Positions 18,218 through 28,706 of a stretch of 64,000 nt of DNA are shown here, one piece after another. Under the pieces are notes generated by a model. The model saw nothing but the letters and a program-made list of their open reading frames with translations. It did not search any database and was not told the origin of the DNA. How positions within the stretch are numbered: the first letter of the stretch is position 1; every line of letters starts with the position of its first letter. Position numbers and translations under genes: made by a program. The stretch lies in contig NZ_JACJVQ010000016.1 in the NCBI RefSeq assembly GCF_014212135.1, forward strand, positions 1-64,000, read 5' to 3'. Source of the stretch: Cohnella thailandensis (lineage in GTDB: Bacteria > Bacillota > Bacilli > Paenibacillales > Paenibacillaceae).

Positions 18218-20438
18218 AGAACCGACGATCGAGCAGATCGCCGAGCAGAAAATATACAAGCAATTCGGAGTGTCCGATTCCGAATACGAACTGATCTGCG
18301 GGTTTCTCGGCCGCAAGCCGAACTACACCGAGATCGGCGTGTTCAGCGTCATGTGGTCCGAGCACTGCGCGTACAAGAACTCGAAGCCGCTGCTCCGCCG
18401 CTTCCCGACGACCGGCCCTCGCGTCCTGATGGGACCGGGCGAAGGCGCCGGCATCGTGGACATCGGCGACAACCAAGCCGTCGTGTTCAAGATCGAGTCG
18501 CACAACCATCCGTCCGCGGTCGAGCCTTACCAAGGCGCGGCCACCGGCGTAGGCGGCATTATCCGCGATATTTTCTCCATGGGCTCCCGCCCGATCGCGC
18601 TGCTCAACTCGCTGCGCTTCGGCAAGCTCGAGAACGACCGAGTGCGCTACCTGTTCGAGCACGTCGTCAGCGGCATCGCCGGCTACGGCAACTGCATCGG
18701 CATCCCGACCGTCGCGGGCGAAGTCATGTTCGACGAATCGTACGAGGGCAACCCGCTCGTCAACGCGATGTGCGTCGGCCTTATCGACCACGGCCAAATT
18801 CAACGCGGCGTCGCCAAGGGCGTCGGCAACCCGGTATTCTACGTCGGACCGGCAACGGGACGCGACGGCATCCACGGCGCGACGTTCGCTTCCGAAGACC
18901 TCACCGCGGAGTCCGAAGCGAAGCGCTCGGCCGTCCAAGTCGGCGACCCGTTCATGGAGAAGCTCGTCATGGAAGCGACGCTCGAGCTGATCGCTTCCGG
19001 CATCGTGCTCGGCATCCAGGACATGGGAGCCGCGGGGCTCACCTGCTCCAGCGCGGAGATGGCGTCCAAGGCCGGCAACGGCATGGAGCTCTACCTCGAC
19101 GAGGTTCCGCAGCGCGAAGAGGGAATGACGGCGTACGAGATGATGCTGTCCGAGTCCCAGGAGCGCATGCTGTTCGTCACCGAGCCTCAGCACGAGGCTC
19201 AAGCGAAGGCGATTTTCGAGCGTTGGGGACTCCACTGCGCGAAAGTGGGCAAGGTAACCGACGACGGCCGCCTGCGCCTGTTCCACAAGGGCGAGCAAGT
19301 CGCCGACATGCCCGTCAAGGCGCTCGTCGACGATTGCCCGGTGTATAACAAGCCTTCCAAGGTGCCGGACTATTACTTGAAGAACGGCTCCATCGATACG
19401 AACCGCTACGAGCAAACGATCGACCTGAACGATGCGCTCAAAAAAGTGCTCGGATCCCCGTCGCTCGCGAGCAAGGAGTGGGTGTACAGCCAATACGATT
19501 ACCAAGTGCGCACGTCCACCGCGGTCGTTCCGGGCTCGGATGCCGCCGTCGTCACGATTCGCGGCACCCGCAAGGCTCTTGCGATGACGACGGATTGCAA
19601 CGGACGTTACGTCTATCTCGATCCGGAAGTCGGCGGGCGCATCGCGGTCGCGGAAGCGGCGCGCAACATCGTCTGCTCCGGCGGCGAGCCGCTGGCGATC
19701 ACGGATAACCTGAACTTCGGTTCCCCGGAGAAGCCGGAAGTGTTCTGGCAGATGGAGAAGGCGGTAGACGGCATGGCGGAAGCCTGCCGCTTCCTGGAGA
19801 CGCCGGTTATCGGCGGCAACGTCTCTCTCTACAACGAGAATGCGAAGGGCGCCATCTATCCGACGCCGGTCGTCGGCATGGTCGGCCTCGTTCACGATAC
19901 GGACCACATCACGACGCAAGAATTCAAAGCCGAGGGAGATATCATTTTCCTTCTCGGCGAGACGAAGGCGGAGCTCGGAGGAAGCGAATTCCAATACGCC
20001 GTTCACGGCGTAACGGAAGGACGTCCTCCGGAGCTCGACCTCGAGACGGAGCAGCGCCTGCACAAGGCGGTTCTCGGCCTGATCCAGCAAGGGCTCGTCG
20101 CCTCGGCTCACGACCTGTCCGAAGGCGGCCTCGCGGCTGCGCTCGCGGAATCCGGCTTCGGCCGCGGTCTCGGCGCCACGGTCGACTTCCAATCGAACCT
20201 GCGTCCGGACATCGCGCTGTTCAGCGAATCGCAATCGCGCATCCTGCTGTCGGTCAAGCCGGACAAGGCGGACGAAGTCGCCGCGGCTCTTGAGGCTGCG
20301 GGAGTGCCTTCGCAGCGTCTCGGAAAGGTTGGCGGCGAGAACCTCACCATCGCGATTAACGGACATACCGCCATTTCGGCGCCACTCAGCGAATTCCGCA
20401 AGGAATGGAAGGAAGCGATCCCATGCCGGATGAAGTGA
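18195..20438 (+). CDS. purL: Phosphoribosylformylglycinamidine synthase subunit PurL (small form)
   Basis: 747 residues, the short PurL that needs PurS and PurQ. It converts FGAR to FGAM with ATP. Motifs: [15 protein letters not shown] at the N-terminus, [21 protein letters not shown] for ATP/FGAR binding, and [18 protein letters not shown] and [15 protein letters not shown] later on. ATG at 18195 follows GGAGGGAACGC and lies inside purQ. Its 3' end overlaps the purF start. Confidence 0.97.
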   Translation: MAQQVSAKEPTIEQIAEQKIYKQFGVSDSEYELICGFLGRKPNYTEIGVFSVMWSEHCAYKNSKPLLRRFPTTGPRVLMGPGEGAGIVDIGDNQAVVFKIESHNHPSAVEPYQGAATGVGGIIRDIFSMGSRPIALLNSLRFGKLENDRVRYLFEHVVSGIAGYGNCIGIPTVAGEVMFDESYEGNPLVNAMCVGLIDHGQIQRGVAKGVGNPVFYVGPATGRDGIHGATFASEDLTAESEAKRSAVQVGDPFMEKLVMEATLELIASGIVLGIQDMGAAGLTCSSAEMASKAGNGMELYLDEVPQREEGMTAYEMMLSESQERMLFVTEPQHEAQAKAIFERWGLHCAKVGKVTDDGRLRLFHKGEQVADMPVKALVDDCPVYNKPSKVPDYYLKNGSIDTNRYEQTIDLNDALKKVLGSPSLASKEWVYSQYDYQVRTSTAVVPGSDAAVVTIRGTRKALAMTTDCNGRYVYLDPEVGGRIAVAEAARNIVCSGGEPLAITDNLNFGSPEKPEVFWQMEKAVDGMAEACRFLETPVIGGNVSLYNENAKGAIYPTPVVGMVGLVHDTDHITTQEFKAEGDIIFLLGETKAELGGSEFQYAVHGVTEGRPPELDLETEQRLHKAVLGLIQQGLVASAHDLSEGGLAAALAESGFGRGLGATVDFQSNLRPDIALFSESQSRILLSVKPDKADEVAAALEAAGVPSQRLGKVGGENLTIAINGHTAISAPLSEFRKEWKEAIPCRMK

Positions 20439-21964
20439 AGTCCGGGACAGCCCGCTTGGCGTATCCGCCAAGCGGACAGGCAATAGGAGGGTTGGCTCCT
20501 TCCGAAGCCCGTTTCTGGACCGGCGATTATTACAACGAAGGCAACGGTCAGGAAGAAATCTTCGACAAGGCGAAGGAAGAATGCGGCGTATTCGGCGTGT
20601 TCGGTCATCCCGACGCGGCCAATCTGTCTTATTACGGTCTTCACGCTCTTCAGCATCGCGGCGAAGAAAGCTGCGGCATCTGCTCTTCCGAGGACGGGAC
20701 TTTCCATTACCATCGCGGAATGGGGCTCGTCAAGGAAGTGTTCGATCGCGAGCGCCTCGGTGCGCTGAAGGGCGACCGCGCGATCGGCCACGTCCGCTAT
20801 TCGACTTCGGGCTCGAGCAAGCTGGCGAACGCCCAGCCGCTCGTGTTCAAGTACCGCGACGGCGATCTTGCCGTCTGCACGAACGGCAACCTCGTGAACG
20901 AGCCGGTCATCCGCCGCGAGCTCGAGGAGCAGGGCTCGATCTTTCAGACGTCCAGCGACACGGAAGTCATCGCCCATCTCATCGCCCGCTCGCCCAAGGA
21001 TCTGGTCGAAGCGGTCAAGGACGCGTTCGCGCGCCTCATCGGCGGCTACGCGTTCCTGATCATGACGAAGGACCGCCTGATCGCGGCTTGCGATCCGAAC
21101 GGCTTCCGTCCTCTCGTCATGGGCCGCCTCGGCGACGCTTATATTTTCGCGAGCGAGACTTGCGCGTTCGAGACGATCGGCGCGGAATACGTTCGGGACG
21201 TACAGCCCGGAGAGATTCTTGTTCTCGACAAGAACGGCCTCCGCGAGGAGCGCTTCGCTCCGATGGAACGCCGCGCGGTCTGCGCGATGGAGTACATCTA
21301 CTTCGCCCGTCCGGACAGCGACATCAACCAGATCAACCTGCACTCCTCCCGCAAGCGGATGGGACGGCAGCTCGCGCTCGAATCGTTCGTCGACGCCGAC
21401 ATCGTGACCGGCGTTCCGGATTCGAGCATCTCGGCCGCGATCGGCTATGCCGAACAGACGGGAATTCCTTACGAGCTCGGCTTGATCAAGAACAAGTACA
21501 CCGGCCGGACGTTCATCCAGCCTTCCCAAGAGCTCCGCGAGAAGGGTGTCAAAATGAAGCTGTCCGCGGTGCGCAAGGTCGTCGAGGGCAAGAGAGTCGT
21601 CATGATCGACGACTCGATCGTGCGCGGCACCACTTCGCTTCGCATCGTCAACATGCTGCGGGAAGCGGGAGCGACCGAGGTTCACGTAAGGATCTCATCT
21701 CCGCCGTTCATGAATCCTTGCTACTACGGCATCGATACGCCGAATCCGAAGGACCTCATCGCCAACACGAAGACGGTCGAAGAGATTCGCAAGGCGATCA
21801 ACGCGGATTCGCTGTACTTCTTAAGCAAGAACGGTCTGATGGAAGCGGTAGGCGGGCATGAGAACGAGAAGAATCGCGGTCTCTGCCTCAGCTGCTTCGA
21901 CCACGACTACCCGACCAAGGTGCAGTTCGAGCTCGCGAAGGCGACCTCCTGCAGCTGCGATTAA
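20423..21964 (+). CDS. purF: Amidophosphoribosyltransferase with long propeptide
   Basis: 513 residues from ATG at 20423, behind GGAATGGAAGGAAG inside the purL tail; ATG at 20405 is an alternative. PurF commits PRPP to purine synthesis. The mature N-terminal nucleophile is Cys54 in [11 protein letters not shown], so the propeptide is about 53 residues against 11 in Bacillus subtilis. [12 protein letters not shown] and the PRPP loop [14 protein letters not shown] are intact. Cysteines in [21 protein letters not shown] and [12 protein letters not shown] fit the iron-sulfur cluster of the Bacillus-type enzyme, whose propeptide is removed on maturation. Confidence 0.96.
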   Translation: MPDEVKSGTARLAYPPSGQAIGGLAPSEARFWTGDYYNEGNGQEEIFDKAKEECGVFGVFGHPDAANLSYYGLHALQHRGEESCGICSSEDGTFHYHRGMGLVKEVFDRERLGALKGDRAIGHVRYSTSGSSKLANAQPLVFKYRDGDLAVCTNGNLVNEPVIRRELEEQGSIFQTSSDTEVIAHLIARSPKDLVEAVKDAFARLIGGYAFLIMTKDRLIAACDPNGFRPLVMGRLGDAYIFASETCAFETIGAEYVRDVQPGEILVLDKNGLREERFAPMERRAVCAMEYIYFARPDSDINQINLHSSRKRMGRQLALESFVDADIVTGVPDSSISAAIGYAEQTGIPYELGLIKNKYTGRTFIQPSQELREKGVKMKLSAVRKVVEGKRVVMIDDSIVRGTTSLRIVNMLREAGATEVHVRISSPPFMNPCYYGIDTPNPKDLIANTKTVEEIRKAINADSLYFLSKNGLMEAVGGHENEKNRGLCLSCFDHDYPTKVQFELAKATSCSCD

Positions 21965-22026
21965 CAGGGAGCGGCGGCGCGGACACTCGCGCCAGCCGAC
22001 AAGAAGAACTTAGAGGGGGACCTACC

Positions 22027-23070
22027 GTGTCCGAAGCGTATAAACAGGCCGGCGTCGACATTGCCGCGGGCAACGAAGCCGTCGAACGGATGAAGAAGCA
22101 CGTCAAGAAGACTTTCCGTCCGGAGGTTCTGACCGGGCTCGGCGGCTTCGGCGGCTTGTTCGGCCTGAACAAAGACAAATACGAGGAGCCCGTGCTCGTC
22201 TCCGGCACGGACGGGGTCGGCACGAAGCTGAAGCTGGCGTTCTCGCTCGACAAGCACGACACGATCGGCATCGATGCCGTGGCCATGTGCGTGAACGACG
22301 TCGTCGTGACCGGCGCCGAGCCGCTCTTCTTCCTCGATTACCTGGCTTGCGGCAAGCTCGTCCCGGAGAAGATCGAAGCGATCGTCAAGGGAGTGGCGGA
22401 AGGCTGCCAGCAAGCGGGCTGCGCGCTTATCGGCGGCGAGACGGCCGAGATGCCGGGCATGTACCAGGACGGCGAATACGATATCGCCGGCTTCACGGTC
22501 GGCATCGTCGATCGTCCGAAGGCGATCGACGGCTCTAAGATCGCCGCGGGGGACGTCGTCATCGGCCTCGGCTCCAGCGGCGTTCACTCGAACGGCTACT
22601 CGCTCGTGCGCAACCTGCTGATCGACAAGATGGGTTACTCCTACGTGGACGAGCTGCCGGAGCTGGAGGGCAAGAAGCTCGGCGACGTGCTGATCGAGCC
22701 GACCCGCATCTACGTCAAGTCGATCCTGAAGCTTCTCGAGAGCGTGAAGATCAAGGGAATGGCGCATATTACGGGCGGAGGCTTCATCGAGAACATTCCG
22801 CGCGTGCTGCCGGAGAACGTCAACGTCGACATCAACCTGGGATCGTGGCCGATCCAGCCGATCTTTAAGCTGATGCAGCGAGACGGGGCGATCAGCGACC
22901 GCGACATGTTCACCACGTTCAACATGGGCATCGGCATGGTGCTCGTCGTGCCGGCGGACCAAGCGGACCAAGCCCTCGCTCTGGCGAAGGAGAACGGAGA
23001 ACAAGCTTACGTGATCGGCCAAGTTACCGCGGGCAGCAAGATCGTCACGTTCGGAGGAGTCGAACTGTAA
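22027..23070 (+). CDS. purM: Phosphoribosylformylglycinamidine cyclo-ligase
   Basis: 347 residues from GTG at 22027 behind GAGGGGGA. PurM closes FGAM to AIR using ATP. Family motifs: [38 protein letters not shown] and [16 protein letters not shown]. The TAA stop overlaps the ATG of purN as TAATG, a sign of tight coupling. Confidence 0.97.
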   Translation: MSEAYKQAGVDIAAGNEAVERMKKHVKKTFRPEVLTGLGGFGGLFGLNKDKYEEPVLVSGTDGVGTKLKLAFSLDKHDTIGIDAVAMCVNDVVVTGAEPLFFLDYLACGKLVPEKIEAIVKGVAEGCQQAGCALIGGETAEMPGMYQDGEYDIAGFTVGIVDRPKAIDGSKIAAGDVVIGLGSSGVHSNGYSLVRNLLIDKMGYSYVDELPELEGKKLGDVLIEPTRIYVKSILKLLESVKIKGMAHITGGGFIENIPRVLPENVNVDINLGSWPIQPIFKLMQRDGAISDRDMFTTFNMGIGMVLVVPADQADQALALAKENGEQAYVIGQVTAGSKIVTFGGVEL

Positions 23071-23687
23071 TGAAGGGAGCTCCACTCCGAATCGCGGTAT
23101 TCGCCTCCGGCAGCGGGAGCAACTTTCAGGCGTTGGCCGAGGCCATCCGGGATACCGGCATTCCCGCCGAAATCAAGCTGCTTGTCTGCGACAAGCCGGC
23201 GGCCAAAGTAGTCGAGAGGGCGGAGAAGCTCGGCGTTCCGACCTTCCTGTTCCGGCCGAAGGAATATCCCTCCCGGGAAGCCTACGAGACCGAGATCGTG
23301 AAGCGTCTTACGGCCGAGGGAGTCGAGCTGATCGTCCTCGCGGGGTACATGAGGCTCATTACGGATGTGCTCGTGAAGCCTTACTACGGTCGGATGATCA
23401 ACGTCCATCCGGCTCTTCTGCCCGCTTTTCCGGGCGTTCATGCGATTCGGCAGGCGTTGGATTACGGCGTCAAGCTGACCGGCGTCACGGTTCACTTCGT
23501 CGACGGAGGCATGGATTCCGGCCCGATCATCGCCCAACGGTCGATCGAGATCGGGGAGGGCGAAACGGAGGAGGCCTTGACGGAGCGAGTTCATGCGGTC
23601 GAGCATGAGCTGTATCCCCAGGCCGTTCGCTGGATCGCCGAGGGACGGGTCTCTTTGGACGGACGACAGGTACGGATCCGCGGGTAA
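23070..23687 (+). CDS. purN: Phosphoribosylglycinamide formyltransferase
   Basis: 205 residues. PurN transfers a formyl group from N10-formyl-tetrahydrofolate to GAR. FASGSGSNFQAL binds the phosphate; NVHPALLPAFPGVHAIRQAL carries the catalytic Asn and His, and VHFVDGGMDSGPIIAQ the catalytic Asp. A second repeat block and 311 noncoding bases separate it from purH. Confidence 0.97.
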   Translation: MKGAPLRIAVFASGSGSNFQALAEAIRDTGIPAEIKLLVCDKPAAKVVERAEKLGVPTFLFRPKEYPSREAYETEIVKRLTAEGVELIVLAGYMRLITDVLVKPYYGRMINVHPALLPAFPGVHAIRQALDYGVKLTGVTVHFVDGGMDSGPIIAQRSIEIGEGETEEALTERVHAVEHELYPQAVRWIAEGRVSLDGRQVRIRG

Positions 23688-23713
23688 GCCGATTGATGAA
23701 TGGGCATCGAGCA

Positions 23714-23885
23714 TGATATTTCATGTTTAATTGCGCCGTAAGAGGCATTATCGATAAATAAGCTTGAAATTTCACCTTTATTTTGCTTTCGGAGTGGGAA
23801 AGGCACTTATTAAACCTGAAATATCATGTTTAATTCGCCGTTAGTGGGCCCTATCTCGAAAATAGAGTTGAAAATTCAAGTACAT
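23714..23885. repeat. Degenerate 51-52-bp tandem repeats inside the purine operon (block C, purN/purH)
   Basis: Units begin with TGAWATTTCA-like sequence at 23714, 23765, 23817 and 23869, giving steps of 51, 52 and 52 bp. Units 1 and 3 share TCATGTTTAATT and then CGCCGTA or CGCCGTTAGTGG; unit 2 is more diverged and the fourth is partial. The sequence is unlike blocks A and B, but the step is the same. The block lies in a transcribed gap of the operon. Its AT content is higher than that of its neighbours. I see no promoter or terminator in the 23688-23998 gap. Confidence 0.8.
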
Positions 23886-23998
23886 TGCTTGTAGCAGAAG
23901 GCATGAGGCGCTTAACCGCTAAGAAAATAAGAAAAAGGCTCGTTCCGCACGCTCCGGCGGATGGGACGGGCCATCATTATTGTATAGGAGTGGGAACC

Positions 23999-25546
23999 AT
24001 GGCAATCAGAAGAGCGCTTGTGAGCGTCTCCGACAAAACGGGGATCGTAGAGTTCTGCCGCGAGCTGGCGAACCTGGGCGTCGAGATCATCTCGACCGGA
24101 GGGACGAAAACGCTGCTGGAGAAGGAGAACGTGCCGGTCATCGGCATCTCCGACGTAACGGGCTTCCCGGAGGTGCTGGACGGACGCGTAAAGACGCTGC
24201 ATCCTGCCGTTCACAGCGGGCTGCTCGCGATTCGCGACAACGAAGAGCACGTCGAAACGATGCAAAAGCTCGGACTGGACTATATCGATATCGTTATCGT
24301 CAATCTGTATCCGTTCCAGCAAACGATCGAGAAGCCGAATGTGAGCTATGAGGACGCGATCGAGAACATCGACATCGGCGGTCCGACGATGCTCCGCTCC
24401 GCCGCGAAGAACCATGCGTTCGTTACCGTTGTCGTCGACGCGGGCGACTATGCCAAGGTTCTCGAAGAAGTTAAGGCGGGCGGCGACACGACCCTCGACA
24501 CGCGCAAACGCCTGGCGGCGAAGGTGTTCCGCCACACGGCCGCCTACGACTCCCTGATCTCCGACTACTTCGCGAAGGTGCTGGACGAGCCGCTGCCGGA
24601 GCGTCTGTCCGTTACCTACGAGAAGGTTCAAGAGCTTCGCTACGGCGAGAATCCCCACCAGAAGGCGGCCTTCTACAAGAAGCCGATCTCCTCGGAAGGC
24701 AACATCACGAGAGCGGAGCAGCTCCACGGCAAGGAGCTCTCTTACAACAACATCAACGACGCGAACGCGGCTCTCTCGATCCTGAAGGAGTTCGAAGAAC
24801 CGGCCGTCGTCGCCGTGAAGCATATGAACCCTTGCGGAGTCGGCATCGGAGCCGACATCGACGAAGCGTACCGCAAGGCTTACGAAGCGGATCCGACGTC
24901 TATCTTCGGCGGAATCGTCGCGGCGAACCGCACGATCGACGTACCTACGGCGACGAAGCTGAGCGAGATTTTCCTCGAGATTATCATCGCGCCTGACTTC
25001 ACGCCGGAGGCTCTCGAGATTCTGCAGAAGAAAAAGAACATTCGCCTCATGAAGCTCGGCAACCTGACCGCGGGCGCTCAGCGCCAGTCGGAATGGCTCG
25101 TAACGAGCGTCGAAGGCGGCATGCTGGTGCAGGAGAGCGACGTGCACTCCCTGACCGAAGCGGATCTGACGGTCGTGACCGACCGCGCCCCGACGGCAGA
25201 AGAGCTGAAGCAGCTCCTGTTCGGCTGGAAGGTCGTCAAGCACGTGAAGTCGAACGCCATCCTGCTCGCTGCGGACAACATGACGGTCGGCGTCGGCGCC
25301 GGCCAGATGAACCGCGTGGGAGCGGCGAAGATCGCGATCGAGCAAGCGGGCGAGAAGGCGAAGGGCGCCGTTCTGGCTTCCGACGCGTTCTTCCCGATGG
25401 GCGACACGCTGGAGCTGGCCGCGAAGGCCGGCATCACGGCCGTCATCCAGCCGGGCGGCTCGATCAAGGACGCGGAATCGATCGCCGTCGCCAACGCGAA
25501 CGGCATCGCGATGGTCATGACGGGCGTCCGCCACTTCAAGCACTGA
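23999..25546 (+). CDS. purH: Bifunctional AICAR formyltransferase / IMP cyclohydrolase
   Basis: 515 residues from ATG at 23999 behind ATAGGAGTGGG; an upstream open frame from 23885 lacks such a site. PurH carries out the last two steps to IMP. The N-terminal cyclohydrolase ([42 protein letters not shown]) is followed by the formyltransferase domain ([19 protein letters not shown]-like [31 protein letters not shown] and the terminal MTGVRHFKH). Complete and normal in length. Confidence 0.97.
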   Translation: MAIRRALVSVSDKTGIVEFCRELANLGVEIISTGGTKTLLEKENVPVIGISDVTGFPEVLDGRVKTLHPAVHSGLLAIRDNEEHVETMQKLGLDYIDIVIVNLYPFQQTIEKPNVSYEDAIENIDIGGPTMLRSAAKNHAFVTVVVDAGDYAKVLEEVKAGGDTTLDTRKRLAAKVFRHTAAYDSLISDYFAKVLDEPLPERLSVTYEKVQELRYGENPHQKAAFYKKPISSEGNITRAEQLHGKELSYNNINDANAALSILKEFEEPAVVAVKHMNPCGVGIGADIDEAYRKAYEADPTSIFGGIVAANRTIDVPTATKLSEIFLEIIIAPDFTPEALEILQKKKNIRLMKLGNLTAGAQRQSEWLVTSVEGGMLVQESDVHSLTEADLTVVTDRAPTAEELKQLLFGWKVVKHVKSNAILLAADNMTVGVGAGQMNRVGAAKIAIEQAGEKAKGAVLASDAFFPMGDTLELAAKAGITAVIQPGGSIKDAESIAVANANGIAMVMTGVRHFKH

Positions 25547-25577
25547 TTTCGGCTTACACATTAAGGGGGATTCGGAA

Positions 25578-26843
25578 ATGAATATTCTTGTGATCGGGCG
25601 AGGCGGACGCGAGCATGCGATCCTCTGGTCGCTCAAGCGGAGCGACAAGGTGAAGCAGCTGTACTGCGCTCCCGGCAATGCGGGAACGGCGCAAATCGCC
25701 GAGAACGTGGACATTGGCGAGTTCGAGTTCGACAAGCTCGTCCAATTCTCGCTCGACAACGCCATCGATCTCGTGGTGGTCGGGCCGGACGACCCTCTCG
25801 CGGCGGGCATCGTCGACGTCTTCGAAGCGGCGAAGGTGCCGGTGTACGGGCCTCGGAAGAACGCGGCCGAGATCGAAGGAAGCAAAATTTTCATGAAGAA
25901 CCTGCTTAAGAAATATAACATCCCGACGGCGAAATACGAGACGTTCACCGATTACGAGACGGCTTTGGCTTATCTTCGCGAGCAGCCGTTGCCGATCGTC
26001 ATCAAAGCGGACGGGCTTGCGGCGGGCAAGGGCGTTACGGTCTGCTTCACCCGCGAGCAAGCGGAAGAAGCGCTTCGCGAGACGATGGTGTCGAAGTCGT
26101 TCGGCGCGGCGGGAGACAAGGTCGTCATCGAGGAGTTCCTCGAGGGCCAAGAGATGTCGATCCTCGCGTTCGTGGACGGCGAGACGGTTCGTCCGATGTC
26201 CGCGGCGCAGGATCACAAGCCGGTGTTCGACGGCGATAAGGGTCCGAACACGGGCGGCATGGGCACTTACTCGCCGCTGCCCCACATCCCTCAATCGATC
26301 ATCGACGAGTCGATCGAGAACATCATCAAGCCTACCGCGAAGGCGATGGTCGCGGAAGGCCGTCCGTTCCGCGGCGTTCTGTTCGCCGGGCTCATGATCA
26401 CGAAGGACGGCCCGAAGACGATCGAGTTCAACGCTCGCTTCGGCGATCCGGAGACGCAGGTCGTTCTTCCTCGGCTGAAGACCGATCTCGTCGATATTTT
26501 CCTCGCGTCGATCAACGGCCGCCTTCATGACATCGAGATCTCCTGGAGCGACGAGGCGGCGGTGTGCGTCATTCTGGCCTCCGGAGGCTATCCGGGCTCT
26601 TATCCGAAGGGCTTCCCGATCAAGGGGCTGGACAATGTCGGAGACGCTTTGGTGTTCCATGCGGGAACCGCCGAGAAGGACGGGGAGATCGTGACCAGCG
26701 GGGGGCGCGTGCTGGGAGTCGTCGGCCGAGGAGCGGATATCGCGCAGGCTCGGGCCAAGGCGTACGAAGCCGCCGATCGCATTCATTTCGAAGGCAAACA
26801 GAATCGAACCGATATCGCGGCTAAGGCGCTTGTGCAAGCCTAA
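25578..26843 (+). CDS. purD: Phosphoribosylamine--glycine ligase
   Basis: 421 residues, ATG behind AAGGGGGA. PurD joins phosphoribosylamine, glycine and ATP to form GAR. The ATP-grasp motifs are complete: IGRGGREHAILWSL, GPRKNAAEIEGSK, IKADGLAAGKGV, GPNTGGMGTYSP and FNARFGDPETQV. Last gene of the operon, followed by a terminator. With it, every enzyme from PRPP to IMP is encoded in this window. Confidence 0.97.
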   Translation: MNILVIGRGGREHAILWSLKRSDKVKQLYCAPGNAGTAQIAENVDIGEFEFDKLVQFSLDNAIDLVVVGPDDPLAAGIVDVFEAAKVPVYGPRKNAAEIEGSKIFMKNLLKKYNIPTAKYETFTDYETALAYLREQPLPIVIKADGLAAGKGVTVCFTREQAEEALRETMVSKSFGAAGDKVVIEEFLEGQEMSILAFVDGETVRPMSAAQDHKPVFDGDKGPNTGGMGTYSPLPHIPQSIIDESIENIIKPTAKAMVAEGRPFRGVLFAGLMITKDGPKTIEFNARFGDPETQVVLPRLKTDLVDIFLASINGRLHDIEISWSDEAAVCVILASGGYPGSYPKGFPIKGLDNVGDALVFHAGTAEKDGEIVTSGGRVLGVVGRGADIAQARAKAYEAADRIHFEGKQNRTDIAAKALVQA

Positions 26844-26860
26844 ACTAATATCGGCAAGGA

Positions 26861-26907
26861 AGAGCCGCCAGGCGATCTCCAACGCGGAGAACGCTTTGGC
26901 GGTTTTA
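26861..26907 (+). terminator. Terminator of the purine operon
   Basis: GCCGCCA pairs with TGGCGGT, with GCG/CGC and CTCC/GGAG continuing the stem, then TTTTATTG. It overlaps the end of the small minus-strand gene, so it may serve both strands. Confidence 0.85.
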
Positions 26908-27024
26908 TTGTTTCCAGAACAGGGCTTTGCGGTTCGAAATCACGTAAACGACGGCTAAGATTGTTCCGACGATAAGGATCGTCGTCAGCACGTGATGCTC
27001 AAGCCAATTTACGATAGGTTTCAT
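26905..27024 (-). CDS. Predicted 39-residue single-pass membrane protein
   Basis: Not recognised. The frame reads MKPIVNWLEHHV, then a hydrophobic stretch (LTTILIVGTILAVVYVI, about residues 13-29), then a basic tail SNRKALFWKQ. The ATG follows GAGGTGATC at good spacing, and the pattern (one membrane segment, positive C-terminus) is that of a small inner-membrane protein. It is convergent with purD and divergent from the alpha/beta hydrolase. No partner can be inferred from context. Confidence 0.65.
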   Translation of the reverse strand: MKPIVNWLEHHVLTTILIVGTILAVVYVISNRKALFWKQ

Positions 27025-27140
27025 GGCGATCACCTCGGAGGTTGTGGTAACGGTCGAACAGGTTTCATTTTCCACGGGTCGATTGGTCTTAGAATGTCCT
27101 TATTCGATGCAAATTAGTAGAGCGTCCCGCGATCTCTCCC

Positions 27141-27169
27141 TTGACAGGCGGGTTGGGAACGTGTAAGAT
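27141..27169 (+). promoter_or_regulatory. Sigma-A type promoter of the alpha/beta hydrolase gene
   Basis: TTGACA (27141-27146), 17-base spacer, TAAGAT (27164-27169), about 50 bases before the hydrolase start. Confidence 0.75.
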
Positions 27170-27220
27170 TCAATACATACTAAATTAATCGGAATTAATG
27201 GAAATAAGGAGGGCGACTCT

Positions 27221-28045
27221 ATGCAGCGCGCATTGACCATCCGGCACGAAGGACTGAACCTGGCCGCGACGATTCATTATCCTAGCGGGATTCATCATCA
27301 TAGCGGCGAGAAAAAGTGGCCGGTTATCGTCATTACTCATGGCTTCGTAGGCAGCCGCGTCGGGGTGGATCGATTGTTCGTTCTGGCCGCTGCGGAGTTG
27401 GCCGATCAGGGCAATCTCGTGATCCGCTTCGATTTTGCGGGATGCGGGGAGAGCGACGGAGTGTATGGGGAGCACGGCATCGATTCGATGATCGAGCAGA
27501 CGAGAACGGTTCTGGACTATGCGCTCGCGCTCGATATCGTCGATCCTTGCCGGGTGACGCTGCTCGGGCACAGTCTGGGAGCATCGGTCGCGCTGCTGAC
27601 GGCGGTGCGAGACCGCAGGGTTAAGTCCCTTATCCTGTGGGCTCCCGTCGGCTACCCCTTCAACGATATTCTTCGTATCGTGGGACGCAGTACGTACGAC
27701 GAGGCGGTGACCAAGGGGTCGTCCGACTATCTGGGCTATGAGCTGAAGCCGCCGTTCTTCGATGCGCTCCTGAAGCACCAGCCTTTCCAAGAGACGCAGA
27801 GGTTCCTTGGCGACGTCCTGCTCGTGCACGGAACGGGAGACGACACCATCCCGGTGGACTACACGTTCCTGCTCGAGAAGACGTTCTGGCTACGGGGTGA
27901 GGGTCGCTGCGAGAAAGTGATCATTTTCCAAGCGGACCATACGTTCTCACGGGGGGAATACAAGAAGGAGCTGTTCAAGGCGACGACCGACTGGATCGCG
28001 AGCTACGAGCAGCGCCAGACCGACTGGCAGCATTGGAGCATTTAA
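27221..28045 (+). CDS. Alpha/beta hydrolase, esterase/acylaminoacyl-peptidase-like
   Basis: 274 residues behind AAGGAGGG. A single alpha/beta-hydrolase fold with nucleophile elbow GHSLGAS (Ser118), the oxyanion region VITHGFVGS, a likely acid in GTGDDTIPVDYT and the catalytic His in FQADHTFS. There is no signal peptide, so it is cytosolic. It resembles the group often annotated as serine aminopeptidase S33 or feruloyl-esterase-like enzymes. The substrate is unknown. It is a single gene with its own promoter. Confidence 0.88.
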   Translation: MQRALTIRHEGLNLAATIHYPSGIHHHSGEKKWPVIVITHGFVGSRVGVDRLFVLAAAELADQGNLVIRFDFAGCGESDGVYGEHGIDSMIEQTRTVLDYALALDIVDPCRVTLLGHSLGASVALLTAVRDRRVKSLILWAPVGYPFNDILRIVGRSTYDEAVTKGSSDYLGYELKPPFFDALLKHQPFQETQRFLGDVLLVHGTGDDTIPVDYTFLLEKTFWLRGEGRCEKVIIFQADHTFSRGEYKKELFKATTDWIASYEQRQTDWQHWSI

Positions 28046-28093
28046 AGTTTCGCTCGAGCTGGGGGAGCCGACTGGCATGGGGAAGGGCTGCGG

Positions 28094-28271
28094 CGCTTCT
28101 CCCGCTCGTTCAGTAGGATTGGTTGGTGCGTGGATCGTTGTGCTATGTCGCCTCTCCCGTTCGCTCAGGGGCCAAGAAGGGGGCAGTTGGTGGTATACCG
28201 CCTCTCACGCTCGTTCAGTGGGAGCTAAAAGGGGAGCGCCGATCGTTATGTCGCCTCTCCCACTCGCTCAG
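28094..28271. repeat. Loose tandem repeats, 50-55-bp step (block D)
   Basis: Four copies of a 20-base core close to CGCCTCTCCCGCTCGTTCAG start at 28094, 28149, 28199 and 28252 (steps 55, 50, 53). The intervening sequence is mostly different apart from GGATCGTTGTGCTATGT and GATCGTTATGT before copies 2 and 4. It is the first part of an 880-base gene-free stretch (28046-28926) made almost wholly of repeats and hairpins. Confidence 0.8.
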
Positions 28272-28423
28272 GTACGAAAGCTCTTACCTCGTTTCATATC
28301 TTGAAGCCAAATTTGAGAATTTCCGCTGAAATATGTTTTTGGTTGAATCCTCTTTGCCGAAAAGGAAGCGAATCCGCTATAGAGCGGTACCCCGTCAGGG
28401 TATTAATAAACCTCCACTCCTCG

Positions 28424-28672
28424 CGCCATATCTTCGAAAACATGGCGCTTTGACCACCAAACCGAATCGATGGCAGATAAAAGAACGTACGAAGCCAAAA
28501 AAAGGAATCGCCACGCCATAAAACGGGTTGACCGCGATTCTTACGGACATACAGTCCGTTAAAAACGTCGAAATGGCCTTTATAAAATGTAACGGACATA
28601 GAAAACCCTTAGAAGGATAAAAGTACCATTTCAAGGCCGTTTCCGAACGCTAACGGACTGTGTGTCCGTTAC
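28424..28672. repeat. Hairpins and TAACGGACAT elements in the gene-free stretch
   Basis: Contains a perfect GCGCCAT/ATGGCGC hairpin (about 28424-28449), then TAACGGACAT-type elements: an inverted pair TTACGGACAT/AGTCCGTTAA at 28541-28562, TAACGGACATAGAAAACCC at 28590, and an inverted pair TAACGGACT/TGTCCGTTA at about 28651-28671. The same motif with a following CCCTTA recurs at 48252 and 48302, so this is a dispersed family. No gene is convincing here. The GC content is lower than in surrounding genes. Confidence 0.75.
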
Positions 28673-28706
28673 AATTCCAAAGAGCGATAAACCAACGTTT
28701 AAGAGT

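Noticed and set aside
18174..20483. 769-codon minus-strand open frame opposite purL
   Set aside because: Antisense to a complete, well-conserved gene; high GC content leaves long antisense frames open.
23912..25948. 678-codon minus-strand open frame opposite purH/purD
   Set aside because: Shadow of purH; Arg/Asp-rich composition typical of antisense frames.
28077..28329. Short open frames with RSVGAK-type repeats
   Set aside because: Follow the 50-55-bp repeat of block D and have no start signals.
28294..28599. 101-codon minus-strand open frame in the gene-free stretch
   Set aside because: No good ribosome site, overlaps TAACGGACAT elements and hairpins, and no recognisable family; a real gene cannot be fully excluded.
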